Below are positions 8,136-16,989 of a stretch of DNA of 64,000 nucleotides, one piece after another. Positions within the stretch are counted from its first letter, which is position 1. Every line of letters starts with the position of its first letter. The stretch is from UBA7703 sp034926785 (GTDB taxonomy: Bacteria > Bacillota > Clostridia > Christensenellales > CAG-138). The notes under the pieces are model-generated. The model did not search any database and had not been told where the DNA came from. It was given only the letters and a program-made list of their open reading frames with translations. Made by a program: the position numbers and the translations under genes. The stretch spans positions 10,211 to 74,210 of the forward strand of contig JAYFQU010000023.1 in the NCBI GenBank assembly GCA_034926785.1. The letters are read 5' to 3'.

Positions 8136-9158
8136 CTATTTCAATGCGGTTTCGGAATCACGTCGCTTTTTCTTTGCTCGTGAGATGGCAAACGCCGTAC
8201 CCGCCGCCAAAGCAAGCACAATCCCGCCGCCGATAAGCCCCGCGCCGGAGGTGGAAACGGCCTCGGAAGCCGCCCCTATAGAATAGTCCGGCATGATGGC
8301 GGTCTTGCTTTGAATCCACTCGGATATGGCGTAGACGGGGCCGCCTGCCCGCGGTTCCTCCGCGCCCGCCACCTTGCCGATGGACCACTCCAACCCGTCG
8401 GGGCTGGCAGAGGCGAAGAGCGAGAGCCCCCCCGCGATCAGAACGGTTGCAGCCAGCAATCCCAACACAACCTTTTTGAGCGACACACTGCGATCCAACC
8501 GCCGCTTGCTTTGCGCACATTCGAGCAGTTCAGGGCGTGCCTGATGCACAAAGATCAGTATCGCGCCCGTCACAAGCCCCTCCACAAGGCCGATCGCCAG
8601 ATGGATTGGCTGCATAAGCAGCACAAAGCTTTGGAACGGCAGCGCGGTGATGCCGGAGGCAAGGGTTTCCAGCACAACCGAAAATGCGCCGAGCTGCAGA
8701 CCGGCCACCACGCCGAGCACCGAGGCGAGCATGATGCGCGGCTTCGTGATCCTCTTTTTCAAGATGGGTTTATAGATCAGGGGGTAGGCAACGAGGCAGG
8801 CGAGCACGCCCATGTTAAAGAGATTGCAGCCGAGCGCAAGCAGGCCCCCGTCCGCAAAGAACAAGCACTGAATCAGCAGCACCGCCGCGATGGAGATCAT
8901 CCCCGGGTAGGCGCCAAGCAGCGCCGCAAGCAGAATACCCCCGCCGATATGCCCGCTGCTGCCCGTGCCGGGAATCGTAAAATTAACCATTTGCGCGGCA
9001 AAGACAAATGCGCTCATCACGCCCATGACCGGAACGGTCTTATCCTCCAATACGTGGTCACGCTTGGTTTTGACGACGGAGTAAGCAAGCGCCGCGCCGC
9101 TGACGGCGAGCATGCCGATCCCCACCGCGGGAGAGACAAGCGCATCGGACATATGCAT
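8136..9158 (-). CDS. cbiM: Cobalt/nickel ECF substrate-capture protein CbiM with fused CbiN-like PDGLE domain
   Basis: 340 residues from ATG 9158. The N-terminus is MHMSDALVSPAVG: in CbiM/NikM the second-position histidine is part of the metal site, which fixes this start rather than the longer upstream reading frame. GHIGGGILLAALLGAYPGM and FADGGLLALGCNLFNMGVL are CbiM signatures. After the core, residues about 255-340 form a two-helix extracellular segment with SASPDGLEWSIGKVAG, the PDGLE/CbiN domain, so M and N functions are fused. The metal (Co or Ni) cannot be decided; no B12, urease or [NiFe] hydrogenase gene lies in the window. Confidence 0.93.
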   Translation of the reverse strand: MHMSDALVSPAVGIGMLAVSGAALAYSVVKTKRDHVLEDKTVPVMGVMSAFVFAAQMVNFTIPGTGSSGHIGGGILLAALLGAYPGMISIAAVLLIQCLFFADGGLLALGCNLFNMGVLACLVAYPLIYKPILKKRITKPRIMLASVLGVVAGLQLGAFSVVLETLASGITALPFQSFVLLMQPIHLAIGLVEGLVTGAILIFVHQARPELLECAQSKRRLDRSVSLKKVVLGLLAATVLIAGGLSLFASASPDGLEWSIGKVAGAEEPRAGGPVYAISEWIQSKTAIMPDYSIGAASEAVSTSGAGLIGGGIVLALAAGTAFAISRAKKKRRDSETALK

Positions 9159-9191
9159 GGCTAGGGTTTCCTTTCGAGCTGGCTGTAGAGT

Positions 9192-9200
9192 ATTATAGCA
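9192..9200 (-). promoter_or_regulatory. Extended -10 promoter for the cbiMQO operon
   Basis: Minus strand TGC followed by a perfect TATAAT (9197-9192), 34 bases upstream of the cbiM ATG. The -35 region is poor, which fits an extended -10 promoter. The predicted leader is short, leaving no room for a riboswitch. Confidence 0.6.
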
Positions 9201-9299
9201 CACTTGTCCAATCAGAATCGTCTTGTTCCTCGCGGCGTAAAGCACAGCGCCCGAACAGCCGTTTCGGACAATGGCCTTATCCCCCATCTCGTCAACTCC

Positions 9300-9374
9300 A
9301 AAAAAACATCGCAACCCCGTTGTTGCTCTGCCCGCGCAGCTTTTGCGCTCAGATACAACTCTCATTGCGATGTT
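9300..9374 (-). terminator. Long structured terminator downstream of the ytf-like transporter operon
   Basis: A 10-base inverted repeat, 9365-9374 and 9305-9314 (minus strand AACATCGCAA/TTGCGATGTT), encloses further pairing (GTTGT/ACAAC and a GCGC hairpin) and is followed on the minus strand by a T run from 9306 to 9300. It sits 54 bases after the yjfF-like stop, so the simplest reading is that operon's intrinsic terminator. Confidence 0.72.
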
Positions 9375-9427
9375 ATGACCTGATTCCTATTGTGTTGAGT
9401 CCCGTGGCGGTGTTTTCTCGCCGCCAA

Positions 9428-10495
9428 CTACCGGCGTCGTTTGATGCCGCCATTTTCGCGAATGGCGAGCACAACGCTTTGCAGCAGGATGAAGAAGCAC
9501 AGCATAAGCCCTGTCGTAATGCTCTGCCAATAGGGCTCCCTAAGGCCGGATGCGATGACGATATTGCTGATGGTCTTGAGCGAGAGAACCCCAAAGAGCG
9601 TGCCGAACACATTGCCAACGCCTCCGGTGAGCAGCGTACCGCCGATGATAGAGGAGGCAATCGCCTGCATCTCCGCGGCGGTCGCGTTGGAGGCATTTCC
9701 CGCGCCCGTGTGCAGAAGGTAAACATATCCGCCGATGCCGGAGAGCAGCCCGCAGAGCAGGTAGGAGAAGAACTTCGTGCGCTTCACATTGATGCCAAGC
9801 ATCAGCGCACTCTGGTTGTTTCCGCCGACCGCGTACAGGTTGCGCCCAAACCGCGTCCAGCGAAGCATGGCGAAGATCAAAAGAACGACGCACAGCGCAA
9901 TAATGACGCCAAGCTCAATTCTCGCGGGGATAAAATTACCCGTCTTACCGTAGGAGCCGATGCCCGGAATGACAATCCGAAACTCTTTTAAGGAAAGAAA
10001 CGCCTCGTGCACCGCGGTACGCGGCGCGGCGCTGACGATCGTCGTCATGCCCTTGGCAAAAAACATTCCCGCGAGGGACACAATAAACGGCTGAATCTCC
10101 AAATAGGAAACGAGAAATCCCTGCACCAAGCCGAATGAGAGCCCGATTGTCAATGCCAGAGCAATGGAACCGGCGACGCTGCCGGAATGATCGTCCAGAT
10201 AGACGACGCAGATCATGGTGATCAGCGCCGTAATTCCGCCAACGGAGATATCGATCCCGCCCGCGATCATGACGACGGTCAATCCGCAGGACAGAACGAT
10301 TAAAAACGCATTGTTGTTGAAGATATCCAGAAACTGCTGTGGGTTTAAGAATCCGCCGCCCCAAACCGCCATCGCCAGCGTATACATGCCCGCAAAGGTA
10401 AAAATTGTAATCGCAAGCAGCAGGTTGGTGTTGGAGATTGGCTCCCTTGACCGGTTTAATTGTGTTGTGGTTGATACGTCTCTATTGCTTGCCAT
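9428..10495 (-). CDS. yjfF: Sugar ABC transporter permease, RbsC family (YjfF-like, second permease)
   Basis: 355 residues, about 9-10 membrane helices. Contains CGLTVVMIAGGIDISVGGITAL and IQPFIVSLAGMFFAKGM, the RbsC-family signatures, and MLGINVKRTKFFSYLLCGLLSG. It starts 4 bases after the stop of another RbsC-like permease. One ATPase with two different permeases and a YtfQ-like binding protein is the organisation of the YtfQRT-YjfF galactofuranose importer, which is why I use those names; the substrate is an inference. Confidence 0.82.
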   Translation of the reverse strand: MASNRDVSTTTQLNRSREPISNTNLLLAITIFTFAGMYTLAMAVWGGGFLNPQQFLDIFNNNAFLIVLSCGLTVVMIAGGIDISVGGITALITMICVVYLDDHSGSVAGSIALALTIGLSFGLVQGFLVSYLEIQPFIVSLAGMFFAKGMTTIVSAAPRTAVHEAFLSLKEFRIVIPGIGSYGKTGNFIPARIELGVIIALCVVLLIFAMLRWTRFGRNLYAVGGNNQSALMLGINVKRTKFFSYLLCGLLSGIGGYVYLLHTGAGNASNATAAEMQAIASSIIGGTLLTGGVGNVFGTLFGVLSLKTISNIVIASGLREPYWQSITTGLMLCFFILLQSVVLAIRENGGIKRRR

Positions 10496-10499
10496 ATGA

Positions 10500-11558
10500 T
10501 TACATCTCCGTAACTTTCATCGGTTTGGTAAACAGCTTGTCACGCAGCATAAGAACATATCGTTTCACAACCGGCGAGCCAAGCACCACAATGGCGATGA
10601 TAACAATCGCCTTGTAGGCCTTTACCGCCGTGGACGAAACCTTCATGGCGTAGAGCGTAATGGTCAGCGCCTGTATGATATATGCGCCAATGACCGATCC
10701 GGTCAGGCTGAATTTTCCGCCGCCGAGCGCATTGCCGCCAATGGCAACCGCCAGAATCGCATCCATCTCAATATCCAGCAGCATGGTTTCATGGTTGATT
10801 AGGCCCATTCGGCTGACGCCGATGCAGCCCGCCATCGCCGTGCAGACGCCGAGCATCATGAAGGACATGAGCTTGATCCAAACCGGATTGATGCCGTTGA
10901 GCCGGGCGGAACGCTCGTTGATTCCAACCGTCTGCGTATAGAGGCCAAGGTTGGTGAAACGCAGCAGCAGCGACACCAGTATGCCGAATACGATGACGAT
11001 TAGAATTGGCGTTGGAATCGGAATGCCCGGAATAAAGCTTCCGATATAGCCAAGAAGCGGGCTCTCTACCGTGGGCGTCGCGCCGCCGTTAATCCAGTAG
11101 GCAATCGGCCGCCCGGCTGTAAAGAGAATCAGAGTCGCGATCATCGGCTGAATTCGAAACACGGAAACCAACGTGCCGTTGAACATGCCAAACAGTATGG
11201 CGACGACGCAGCTCGCCAGAAACGCAACCAGAATCATCGGCATGGAGATGTTGTGCTCGCGCAGAATTCGGACGAATACGCTTCCGGCAATCGCGGCCAG
11301 CGCGCCAACGCTGATATCCTGCCCGCCGCAGGCCGCGGTCACCAGCGTCATGCCAATTGCAAGAATCGCGAGTTCCGACGCGCCGTTTAAAATGCTGATG
11401 ATGTTGCCCGAGAGAACCGCGTTTCCCGCGTTGTTGGTTGTGATGCTGAGGGAAAAGAACCCTACGTCCCGAATGAGATTGAACACCACCAGCAACAGCA
11501 GCGCAAACAAAGGGATCACCAGCTGCGACTTCATCAGTTTTTGAAATCTGTTATCCAT
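10500..11558 (-). CDS. ytfT: Sugar ABC transporter permease, RbsC family (YtfT-like, first permease)
   Basis: 352 residues with RbsC-type helices; AIGMTLVTAACGGQDISVGALAAIAG and IQPMIATLILFTAGRPIAYWINGG match the YtfT kind better than RbsC. Its ATG at 11558 overlaps the end of the ATPase gene by 8 bases, indicating translational coupling. Partner of the permease encoded directly downstream. Confidence 0.84.
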   Translation of the reverse strand: MDNRFQKLMKSQLVIPLFALLLLVVFNLIRDVGFFSLSITTNNAGNAVLSGNIISILNGASELAILAIGMTLVTAACGGQDISVGALAAIAGSVFVRILREHNISMPMILVAFLASCVVAILFGMFNGTLVSVFRIQPMIATLILFTAGRPIAYWINGGATPTVESPLLGYIGSFIPGIPIPTPILIVIVFGILVSLLLRFTNLGLYTQTVGINERSARLNGINPVWIKLMSFMMLGVCTAMAGCIGVSRMGLINHETMLLDIEMDAILAVAIGGNALGGGKFSLTGSVIGAYIIQALTITLYAMKVSSTAVKAYKAIVIIAIVVLGSPVVKRYVLMLRDKLFTKPMKVTEM

Positions 11559-13071
11559 TTTCCGCCGTCTCCCCCGCGATCGTGCGCATAATTTTCGACT
11601 GCGTCATATCCTCGTTTCTCAGTTCGCCAACGATCTTACGATCCCGCAGCACGATCAGCCGCGAGCAGGTGCGCAGCATCTCTTCGATTTCGGACGAGAT
11701 GAAGGTGACGCTAACGCCCTCCTCCGCCAGCTTGAGAACGAGTTTTTGTATCTCGACCTTGGTGCCGACGTCGATGCCGCGCGTCGGCTCGTCCAGAATC
11801 AGATATTGCGGCTTGGTCAGCAGCCAGCGCGCCAAGATCGCCTTTTGCTGGTTACCGCCGGAGAGGGACTTGATCGGCGTATCCGCCGAGGCGGTCTTGA
11901 TGTCCAATAGCCGGATGTATTGGTCTGCAAATTCCTCTGCCTCCGCTTTGGAAAACGGGCGGAAGAACCCGCGTAACACCTGCAAGGCAAGGATGATATT
12001 ATCCCGAACAGACAGATCCTCTACGATTCCATCCTGTTTCCGATCCTCCGGCAGGTAGCCGATGCCCTGCTTCATGGCGTCCTTCGGCTTGCCAATCTTG
12101 ACGCAGTTGCCGTTGATCTTGATCTTGCCGCCCGTCACCTTGTCCGCGCCAAAGATAGCGCGCACGCATTCGCTGCGACCCGAGCCAAGCAGTCCGGTGA
12201 ACCCGTTGACCTCCCCTTTGTCAATCCGGAAGTCAAACGGCTTCGTGCCCGCCGCGCTGGAGAGGCCGACCGCCTCCAGCACCGGCACGGTGTGCGCATC
12301 GTCCGGCTGCAGAACGCGGCTGTGCATGTCCGAGATATCGTCCAGCTCCTTGCCCATCATCTTAGAGATAAGCTGCACGCGCGGCAGATCCTTGATCGCA
12401 TAGGCGCCGACCAGTTCGCCGTTGCGCAAAACGGTAATTCTGTCGCAAACCTCATACACCTGTTCTAGAAAATGCGTGATAAAGATAATTCCGACGCCCC
12501 TTGCCTTGAGATCGCGCATCAGCGAAAACAGCTTGCCGACCTCGCGCTCGTCCAGGGAAGATGTCGGCTCATCCAAAATGAGCACCTTGCATTCCATATC
12601 CACGGCGCGGGCTATGGCAACCATTTGCTGCACGGCCAGCGAGCAGGTAGAAAGCTGCTGCGTCGCCCTCGCCGGTATATTCAATTTTTGTAAGATTTCG
12701 TCCGTCCTGGCCTCCATCAAGCGCCAGTTGACAAAATGATCATTCCCGCGGCCGATAAACATATTCTCGGCGACGGTCAGATTTGGGCACAGCGTGATTT
12801 CCTGATAGACGGTGCTGATGCCGAGATCCTGGGCATCCTGCGGAGATTTAATCGAGATCTCACGGCTTAAATCGGAAAGATAGATTTGCCCCGAGTCCTT
12901 GGGATATACGCCCGTTAAAACCTTCACCAGAGTGGATTTGCCGGCTCCGTTTTCACCCATCAGGGCGTGGATTTCGCCTGCGGAAAGGCTAAAATCGACA
13001 TTATGCAGCGCACGGACGCCGGGAAAGGATTTACAGATGCTGCGCATGGACAAAACGATGTCGTTTGGCAT
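11551..13071 (-). CDS. ytfR: Sugar ABC transporter ATPase with two nucleotide-binding domains (YtfR/RbsA-like)
   Basis: 506 residues from ATG 13071 (AAGGA 11 bases upstream; the ATG at 13083 touches that site and is less likely). N-terminal half: Walker A GENGAGKSTLVKVLTG, STVYQEITLCPNLTVAENMF, Walker B VLILDEPTSSLDE. C-terminal half: GLLGSGRSECVRAIFG (degenerate Walker A, as usual for this family), GYLPEDRKQDGIV, SLSGGNQQKAILARWL and LILDEPTRGIDVGTK. Full-length and intact. Confidence 0.93.
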   Translation of the reverse strand: MPNDIVLSMRSICKSFPGVRALHNVDFSLSAGEIHALMGENGAGKSTLVKVLTGVYPKDSGQIYLSDLSREISIKSPQDAQDLGISTVYQEITLCPNLTVAENMFIGRGNDHFVNWRLMEARTDEILQKLNIPARATQQLSTCSLAVQQMVAIARAVDMECKVLILDEPTSSLDEREVGKLFSLMRDLKARGVGIIFITHFLEQVYEVCDRITVLRNGELVGAYAIKDLPRVQLISKMMGKELDDISDMHSRVLQPDDAHTVPVLEAVGLSSAAGTKPFDFRIDKGEVNGFTGLLGSGRSECVRAIFGADKVTGGKIKINGNCVKIGKPKDAMKQGIGYLPEDRKQDGIVEDLSVRDNIILALQVLRGFFRPFSKAEAEEFADQYIRLLDIKTASADTPIKSLSGGNQQKAILARWLLTKPQYLILDEPTRGIDVGTKVEIQKLVLKLAEEGVSVTFISSEIEEMLRTCSRLIVLRDRKIVGELRNEDMTQSKIMRTIAGETAENG

Positions 13072-13113
13072 AGGGGTTACCATCCTTTATGCGATGCGGA
13101 TTCCTGAAAATGG

Positions 13114-13153
13114 CGGTGCGAGTATGCAGACCGTGTCCGCATACTCCGCACCG
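13114..13153 (-). other. Strong stem-loop between ytfQ-like and ytfR-like genes
   Basis: Bases 13114-13127 (CGGTGCGAGTATGC) pair with 13139-13153 with a single bulged C, 11-base loop. On the minus strand it is followed by CATTTTC rather than a long T run. Likely a partial terminator or 3'-protecting structure giving more binding protein than ATPase/permease. Confidence 0.6.
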
Positions 13154-13201
13154 ACATCCTGATTGAAACTCCCTTAGATGGGAAGAGATCCTTTGGTTTG
13201 C

Positions 13202-14239
13202 CTACTCGCCGAGGCCGTAGGTGTCGATATCCGCCTGCGTAATCGTCGTGGCGTCAAAGCCGCGCTCCTCGGAGATAACCTTCTTCTGGGTCAGGGTTTC
13301 GCCAGCTTCGAGCTTTTTGATCATGTCGGAGATCACGGTCGCCTGGAAGGGGCTGCACTGGCCGTCATAGTTCCAGTTGCCGGCGAGCAGCTCGCGGAGC
13401 GCCCACTTGTTGCAGTCAAAGCCCATCACGATGACGGACTTGCCGACGCCGTGGGTGATGCCCGCTTCGTCAAGAGCCGCAACGGCGCCCTTGGCCATAC
13501 CGTCGTTCTCGGCGTAGATGACGTTGAACTCTTCTTTGGCGTTGATGACGGATTCCACAATCTGCTTTGCGGTTGCTTCGTCCCAGGTGGCGGTCTGCTG
13601 CACAACCTTGGTCATGGTGCCGGCTGCGAACTCCGCATCCAGCGCCGCGGTGCGGCCGATCTGCGCGTCCGAACCCATCGCGCCCTGAATATGGATGACC
13701 TTGTAGGAGTCGAGGTTCTGCGCCTTGAGCCAGTTGACGGCGGTTACGCCTTCCTGTGACATGTCGGAGACAACGGCGGCTTCATAGTTGCTCTCGTCCG
13801 TGTTGATCATACGGTCGAAGAGGAACACCTTGATGCCGGCTTCCTTCGCGCTTGAGAGGATGGCATCCCAGCCATCGGTTGCTGCCGCGGAGATGAGCAG
13901 GTAGTCTACGCCGTCGGTGATGAACTGAGCCGCCGCATTGAGCTGCTCGTCATTCTTCAGGCTGTAGAAGGTGGAAACCGCATAGCCGTTCGCTTCCGTA
14001 AAGACTTTCTCGAAGTCTGCGACGTTTGCCGCGCGGTATCCGGACTCCGCCGGCGGGTTGTTGATGATGCCGACTTTGATCAGTTGGGCTGCTGCCGGGG
14101 CTTCGGTCGCTGCCGCTGCCGGCGCTTCAGTCGCTGCCGCTGCCGGGGCTTCGGTGGCTGCCGGTGCCGGAGCCTGCGCGCAAGCTACGGTACCAAACGC
14201 CATAAGAGCAACGAGGAGGAGAACAATAATCTTTTTCAT
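13202..14239 (-). CDS. ytfQ: Sugar ABC transporter substrate-binding lipoprotein (YtfQ-like)
   Basis: 345 residues. Signal MKKIIVLLLVALMAFGTVAC with lipid-attachment cysteine 20, followed by a four-fold ATEAPAA-type repeat linker. The mature domain is a Peripla_BP_4 fold with YtfQ-family signatures GYRAANVADFEKVF, FITDGVDYLLISAAATDGWD and AKEAGIKVFLFDRMI. GGAAAGG lies upstream of the ATG. It has its own likely promoter (14313-14341) after the terminator of the preceding sensor gene, so it can be expressed independently of the two-component genes. Confidence 0.9.
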   Translation of the reverse strand: MKKIIVLLLVALMAFGTVACAQAPAPAATEAPAAAATEAPAAAATEAPAAAQLIKVGIINNPPAESGYRAANVADFEKVFTEANGYAVSTFYSLKNDEQLNAAAQFITDGVDYLLISAAATDGWDAILSSAKEAGIKVFLFDRMINTDESNYEAAVVSDMSQEGVTAVNWLKAQNLDSYKVIHIQGAMGSDAQIGRTAALDAEFAAGTMTKVVQQTATWDEATAKQIVESVINAKEEFNVIYAENDGMAKGAVAALDEAGITHGVGKSVIVMGFDCNKWALRELLAGNWNYDGQCSPFQATVISDMIKKLEAGETLTQKKVISEERGFDATTITQADIDTYGLGE

Positions 14240-14312
14240 GGTTCCGATTTCCTTTCCATTTTTTCAGATGTGTTGTATAGATGTGCGCTCGCTTTTGCGA
14301 TCCCGCATTCAC

Positions 14313-14341
14313 CTTATAACACACAAAAAATCGGAATCCAA
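14313..14341 (-). promoter_or_regulatory. Candidate extended -10 promoter for the ytfQ-like gene
   Basis: Minus strand TTGGAT (14341-14336), 17-base spacer ending in TGT, then TATAAG (14318-14313). The TG one base before the hexamer supports an extended -10 element. Regulator-binding sites could not be identified. Confidence 0.45.
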
Positions 14342-14491
14342 CCACTTCCGGCCAATCGCATAAGAATGTCAACCAACTTGAATAGATAACACACCAAGCG
14401 AAACGGCGACCGCGAATTTACAGAAAATCCTCCGTAATTTTTTCAACGCCGACCGTAAAAAACCGCTGACGAACGCTGAACACTTTATTCG

Positions 14492-14527
14492 AAAAAAACG
14501 GGGCTTTGCGTCGCACAATGCCCCGTT
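14492..14527 (-). terminator. Rho-independent terminator of the regulator-kinase-sensor operon
   Basis: AACGGGGC (14497-14504) pairs with GCCCCGTT (14520-14527), loop 15 bases; on the minus strand the stem is followed by a T7 run (14498-14492). It begins 7 bases after the stop of the sensor lipoprotein gene. Confidence 0.88.
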
Positions 14528-14533
14528 CCCCTC

Positions 14534-15544
14534 TCAATATTCCCTGCTGTCAATCATTTCCTGCGTAATGGTTTGGCTCTCAAAGTAGGTCTCGTCGACA
14601 TATTTCTCCTGTTCTACCTTCTCGCCGCGCTCCATCCGCTGGATCATGTCGGCAACATACGGCCCCTGCAGCGGATTGCACTCCACATTGAGAGCGATTT
14701 TTCCCTCCTTGCAATAGGTCAGCCCCAGCTTCGTCGCGTCAAAGGAAATGACGATTACGCCGCCGTTCGTGCCGCAGCTTAAGCCCGCCTCCTCCATTGC
14801 GTCGATTGCGCCGAGCGCCTCCCCGTCGTTTTCGCAGTAGACGACGTCGATATCCTTGGTCTCTTTCAAAATCGCCCCCATCACCTCATATGCCTTGGCG
14901 CGCGTAAAATCGCCGCATTCCTGCGCCACGATCTGCCAATTCGTATTTCGCCCTAACGCTTGCTCCAGCGCGGCGGTCCGGCCAATCTGCGCGGAGGAAC
15001 CGATGGTCCCCTGGATATGGACGATATTCACGGGATTTTGCGTTCGCCCCTGACGGGTGAGCAGGTTTTCCAGCCAGCGCATGGCCGTCTCACCCTCCTT
15101 GCGAAAATCCGAGCCGATATACGCGGTGTAGAGGTTTCTATCCTTCACCTCAATATCACGGTCAATGACGATTACCGGTATGCCCGCGTCCCGTGCCTCC
15201 AGAAGAATGGAGTTCCAGCCCGTTTCCACGCGCGGCGAAAACACAATATAATCCACATCCTGCTGGATGAACGTTCGGATGGCGCGAATTTGGTTTTCCT
15301 GCTCGTTGCGCGCGTCGTCGAAAATCAATTCATAGCCGTTTTCCTCGCTCAGCGCGGCTTTCATGCTCTCGGAGTTGGCGACGCGCCACTCCGACTCCGC
15401 CCCCACCTGAGAAAACCCGACCAGAATGGTATCGCGCAGATTTTCATCCGTGTCCCCTGTCTGCGGCTGCGCACCCGACACGCAGCCCGCCAACGCCCCT
15501 AGGCAGAATACTGCAAAGCAGATGATACCGAAAACCCTCTTCAT
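14534..15544 (-). CDS. YtfQ-like sugar-binding lipoprotein, probable accessory sensor
   Basis: 336 residues; lipobox LAGC with cysteine 21. VGFSQVGAESEWRVANSESM, RAIRTFIQQDVDYIVFSPRVETGWN and ARDAGIPVIVIDRDI are close to YtfQ. Its ATG overlaps the kinase stop by four bases (ATGA), so it is translated with the kinase rather than with the transporter, and a terminator follows. I infer that it presents the sugar to the kinase, as in known binding-protein/kinase pairs, although it could also be a second transporter receptor. Confidence 0.82.
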   Translation of the reverse strand: MKRVFGIICFAVFCLGALAGCVSGAQPQTGDTDENLRDTILVGFSQVGAESEWRVANSESMKAALSEENGYELIFDDARNEQENQIRAIRTFIQQDVDYIVFSPRVETGWNSILLEARDAGIPVIVIDRDIEVKDRNLYTAYIGSDFRKEGETAMRWLENLLTRQGRTQNPVNIVHIQGTIGSSAQIGRTAALEQALGRNTNWQIVAQECGDFTRAKAYEVMGAILKETKDIDVVYCENDGEALGAIDAMEEAGLSCGTNGGVIVISFDATKLGLTYCKEGKIALNVECNPLQGPYVADMIQRMERGEKVEQEKYVDETYFESQTITQEMIDSREY

Positions 15545-16989
15545 GCGCCCGTCTCCTTCTCGCTGGTCTTCATGGGAATCTTGACAAATATCTTGGTGCC
15601 GATATCCGACGTGCTCTCCAGGGAGAGCCCATATTCCGTGCCAAACAAAATCTGTATTCTCTGATGCACTGTGCGTAGCCCGAATCCTTCCGGTCTGCCG
15701 TCCGCAAGCGAATCACGCAGCTCCTGCAGCCGTTCTTCGCTCATGCCGCTCCCGTCGTCCGCCACTTCAAGGATGATATTCTCGTCCTCCGCGCGCCCGC
15801 TCACGCGGATGAGCCCCTTGCGCCGCCGGATCTTGATGCCATGATAAAGCGCGTTTTCCACGAGCGGCTGGAGGGTAAGCTTTGGCAGAATGTATCGATC
15901 CAGCTCTTCCGGTATATCGATTTCATACTCCATCAGGTCGCGATAGCGCATATGCTGAATTTCCAGATAGCTCTTGATATGCTGCTGCTCCTCCTTGAGC
16001 GTGATAACGTTTTGTCCGCGGCTGAGCGAAAATCGAAAAAAGTTGGACAAACTGCCGACCATGTTGACCGATTCCGTTATCTCGCCGGACTCGATAAGCC
16101 AGACGATGGTATCCAGCGTGTTGTAGAGAAAATGCGGATTGATCTGTGCCTGTAGCAGGGCCAGTTCCGTTCGCCTGCGTTGTTTTTCCTGCTCCGTGTT
16201 GCGCTCGATCTGCCGTTTGAGATGTCCAACCATGTTTTCGATGCCGTCGGAGAGCAGCTGTACCTCCTCCACATCCGCCTGAATCGGTTCGCAGACCAGC
16301 AGCCCGCCGCGCCCGATGGTCACGAGACGGTCGCAGAGCATATCGATCGGATCCACGATCCGGCGGCTCAGCTTGCGCGAATAGCTCAGCAGGATGAAAA
16401 GCAGCACGAGTGCAAGCACAACCACAACGCCCATAAGCACCACCATGTTTGTAATCATGGTGGACTGCAGGGCGTCCAGATGCACCGCCTCATAGTAGAG
16501 ATAGGTATACATGTATTCCTGAATCAAATCCGCCATGACATAGATGTTGTCATTGAGCTGGCTCATGCGGGAGTCGTATCCTTCGGTCCCCGCAATCTCC
16601 TGCATCTTATCCTCGAGGTTGTGGCAGAGGTTCAATACGCTGTTGATCGCGCGGAGGCTATCCCGTTCCGCAGTCGTCTCGATGAGCTTTCGCGCAATCG
16701 CCTCGGCGGATTTCACCTCTTCGGTCGGCATTCCGACGGAATACTGGCTGTCGATCACATAATAGTACATCTTGGTCTTGATGGTGTCCGTAAAGTCCCG
16801 GTTAAAGTCCGAGGCCGTGGTCACGTTGTTCAAGATCGAATTATACTGCAAGCCGTATCCGATGCTGATGCCAACCACCAGTATGATGATCAGCATGAGC
16901 GGTATGGTGACGATTAAAATCATCTTCCACAGCTTTTTCTGCATGGTCGTCTTTTCGTTCTTTGCCGAAGCGTTGATTTGTTCGATCAC
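15541..16989 (-). CDS. Sensor histidine kinase, YesM/LytS-like family
   Basis: 482 residues, starting at GTG 16989, which overlaps the response-regulator stop (GTGA) and has GAGGAG 8 bases upstream; a longer frame from 17025 lacks such a site. Membrane helices near residues 20-45 and 185-210 bracket an extracellular segment of about 140 residues, then HAMP, then the His_kinase domain with QINPHFLYNTLDT (phosphorylated His286) and an HATPase_c domain (PLVENALYHGIK, DDGSGM, GFGLRTVHQRIQ). Pairs with the AraC-type regulator upstream and the YtfQ-like lipoprotein downstream. Confidence 0.92.
   Translation of the reverse strand: MIEQINASAKNEKTTMQKKLWKMILIVTIPLMLIIILVVGISIGYGLQYNSILNNVTTASDFNRDFTDTIKTKMYYYVIDSQYSVGMPTEEVKSAEAIARKLIETTAERDSLRAINSVLNLCHNLEDKMQEIAGTEGYDSRMSQLNDNIYVMADLIQEYMYTYLYYEAVHLDALQSTMITNMVVLMGVVVVLALVLLFILLSYSRKLSRRIVDPIDMLCDRLVTIGRGGLLVCEPIQADVEEVQLLSDGIENMVGHLKRQIERNTEQEKQRRRTELALLQAQINPHFLYNTLDTIVWLIESGEITESVNMVGSLSNFFRFSLSRGQNVITLKEEQQHIKSYLEIQHMRYRDLMEYEIDIPEELDRYILPKLTLQPLVENALYHGIKIRRRKGLIRVSGRAEDENIILEVADDGSGMSEERLQELRDSLADGRPEGFGLRTVHQRIQILFGTEYGLSLESTSDIGTKIFVKIPMKTSEKETGA

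Noticed and set aside
9300..9374. Possible Ni/Co (czcD-type) riboswitch upstream of cbiM, because the minus strand contains CTGAGC and GGGCAGAGCAACAACGGGG within a closed stem ending in a T run.
   Set aside because: The structure is too short for the four-helix fold as I remember it, and a better promoter (TGC-TATAAT at 9192-9200) lies between it and cbiM, so it would not be in the cbi leader. It is simplest as the terminator of the upstream operon. A cmscan with RF02683 would settle it.
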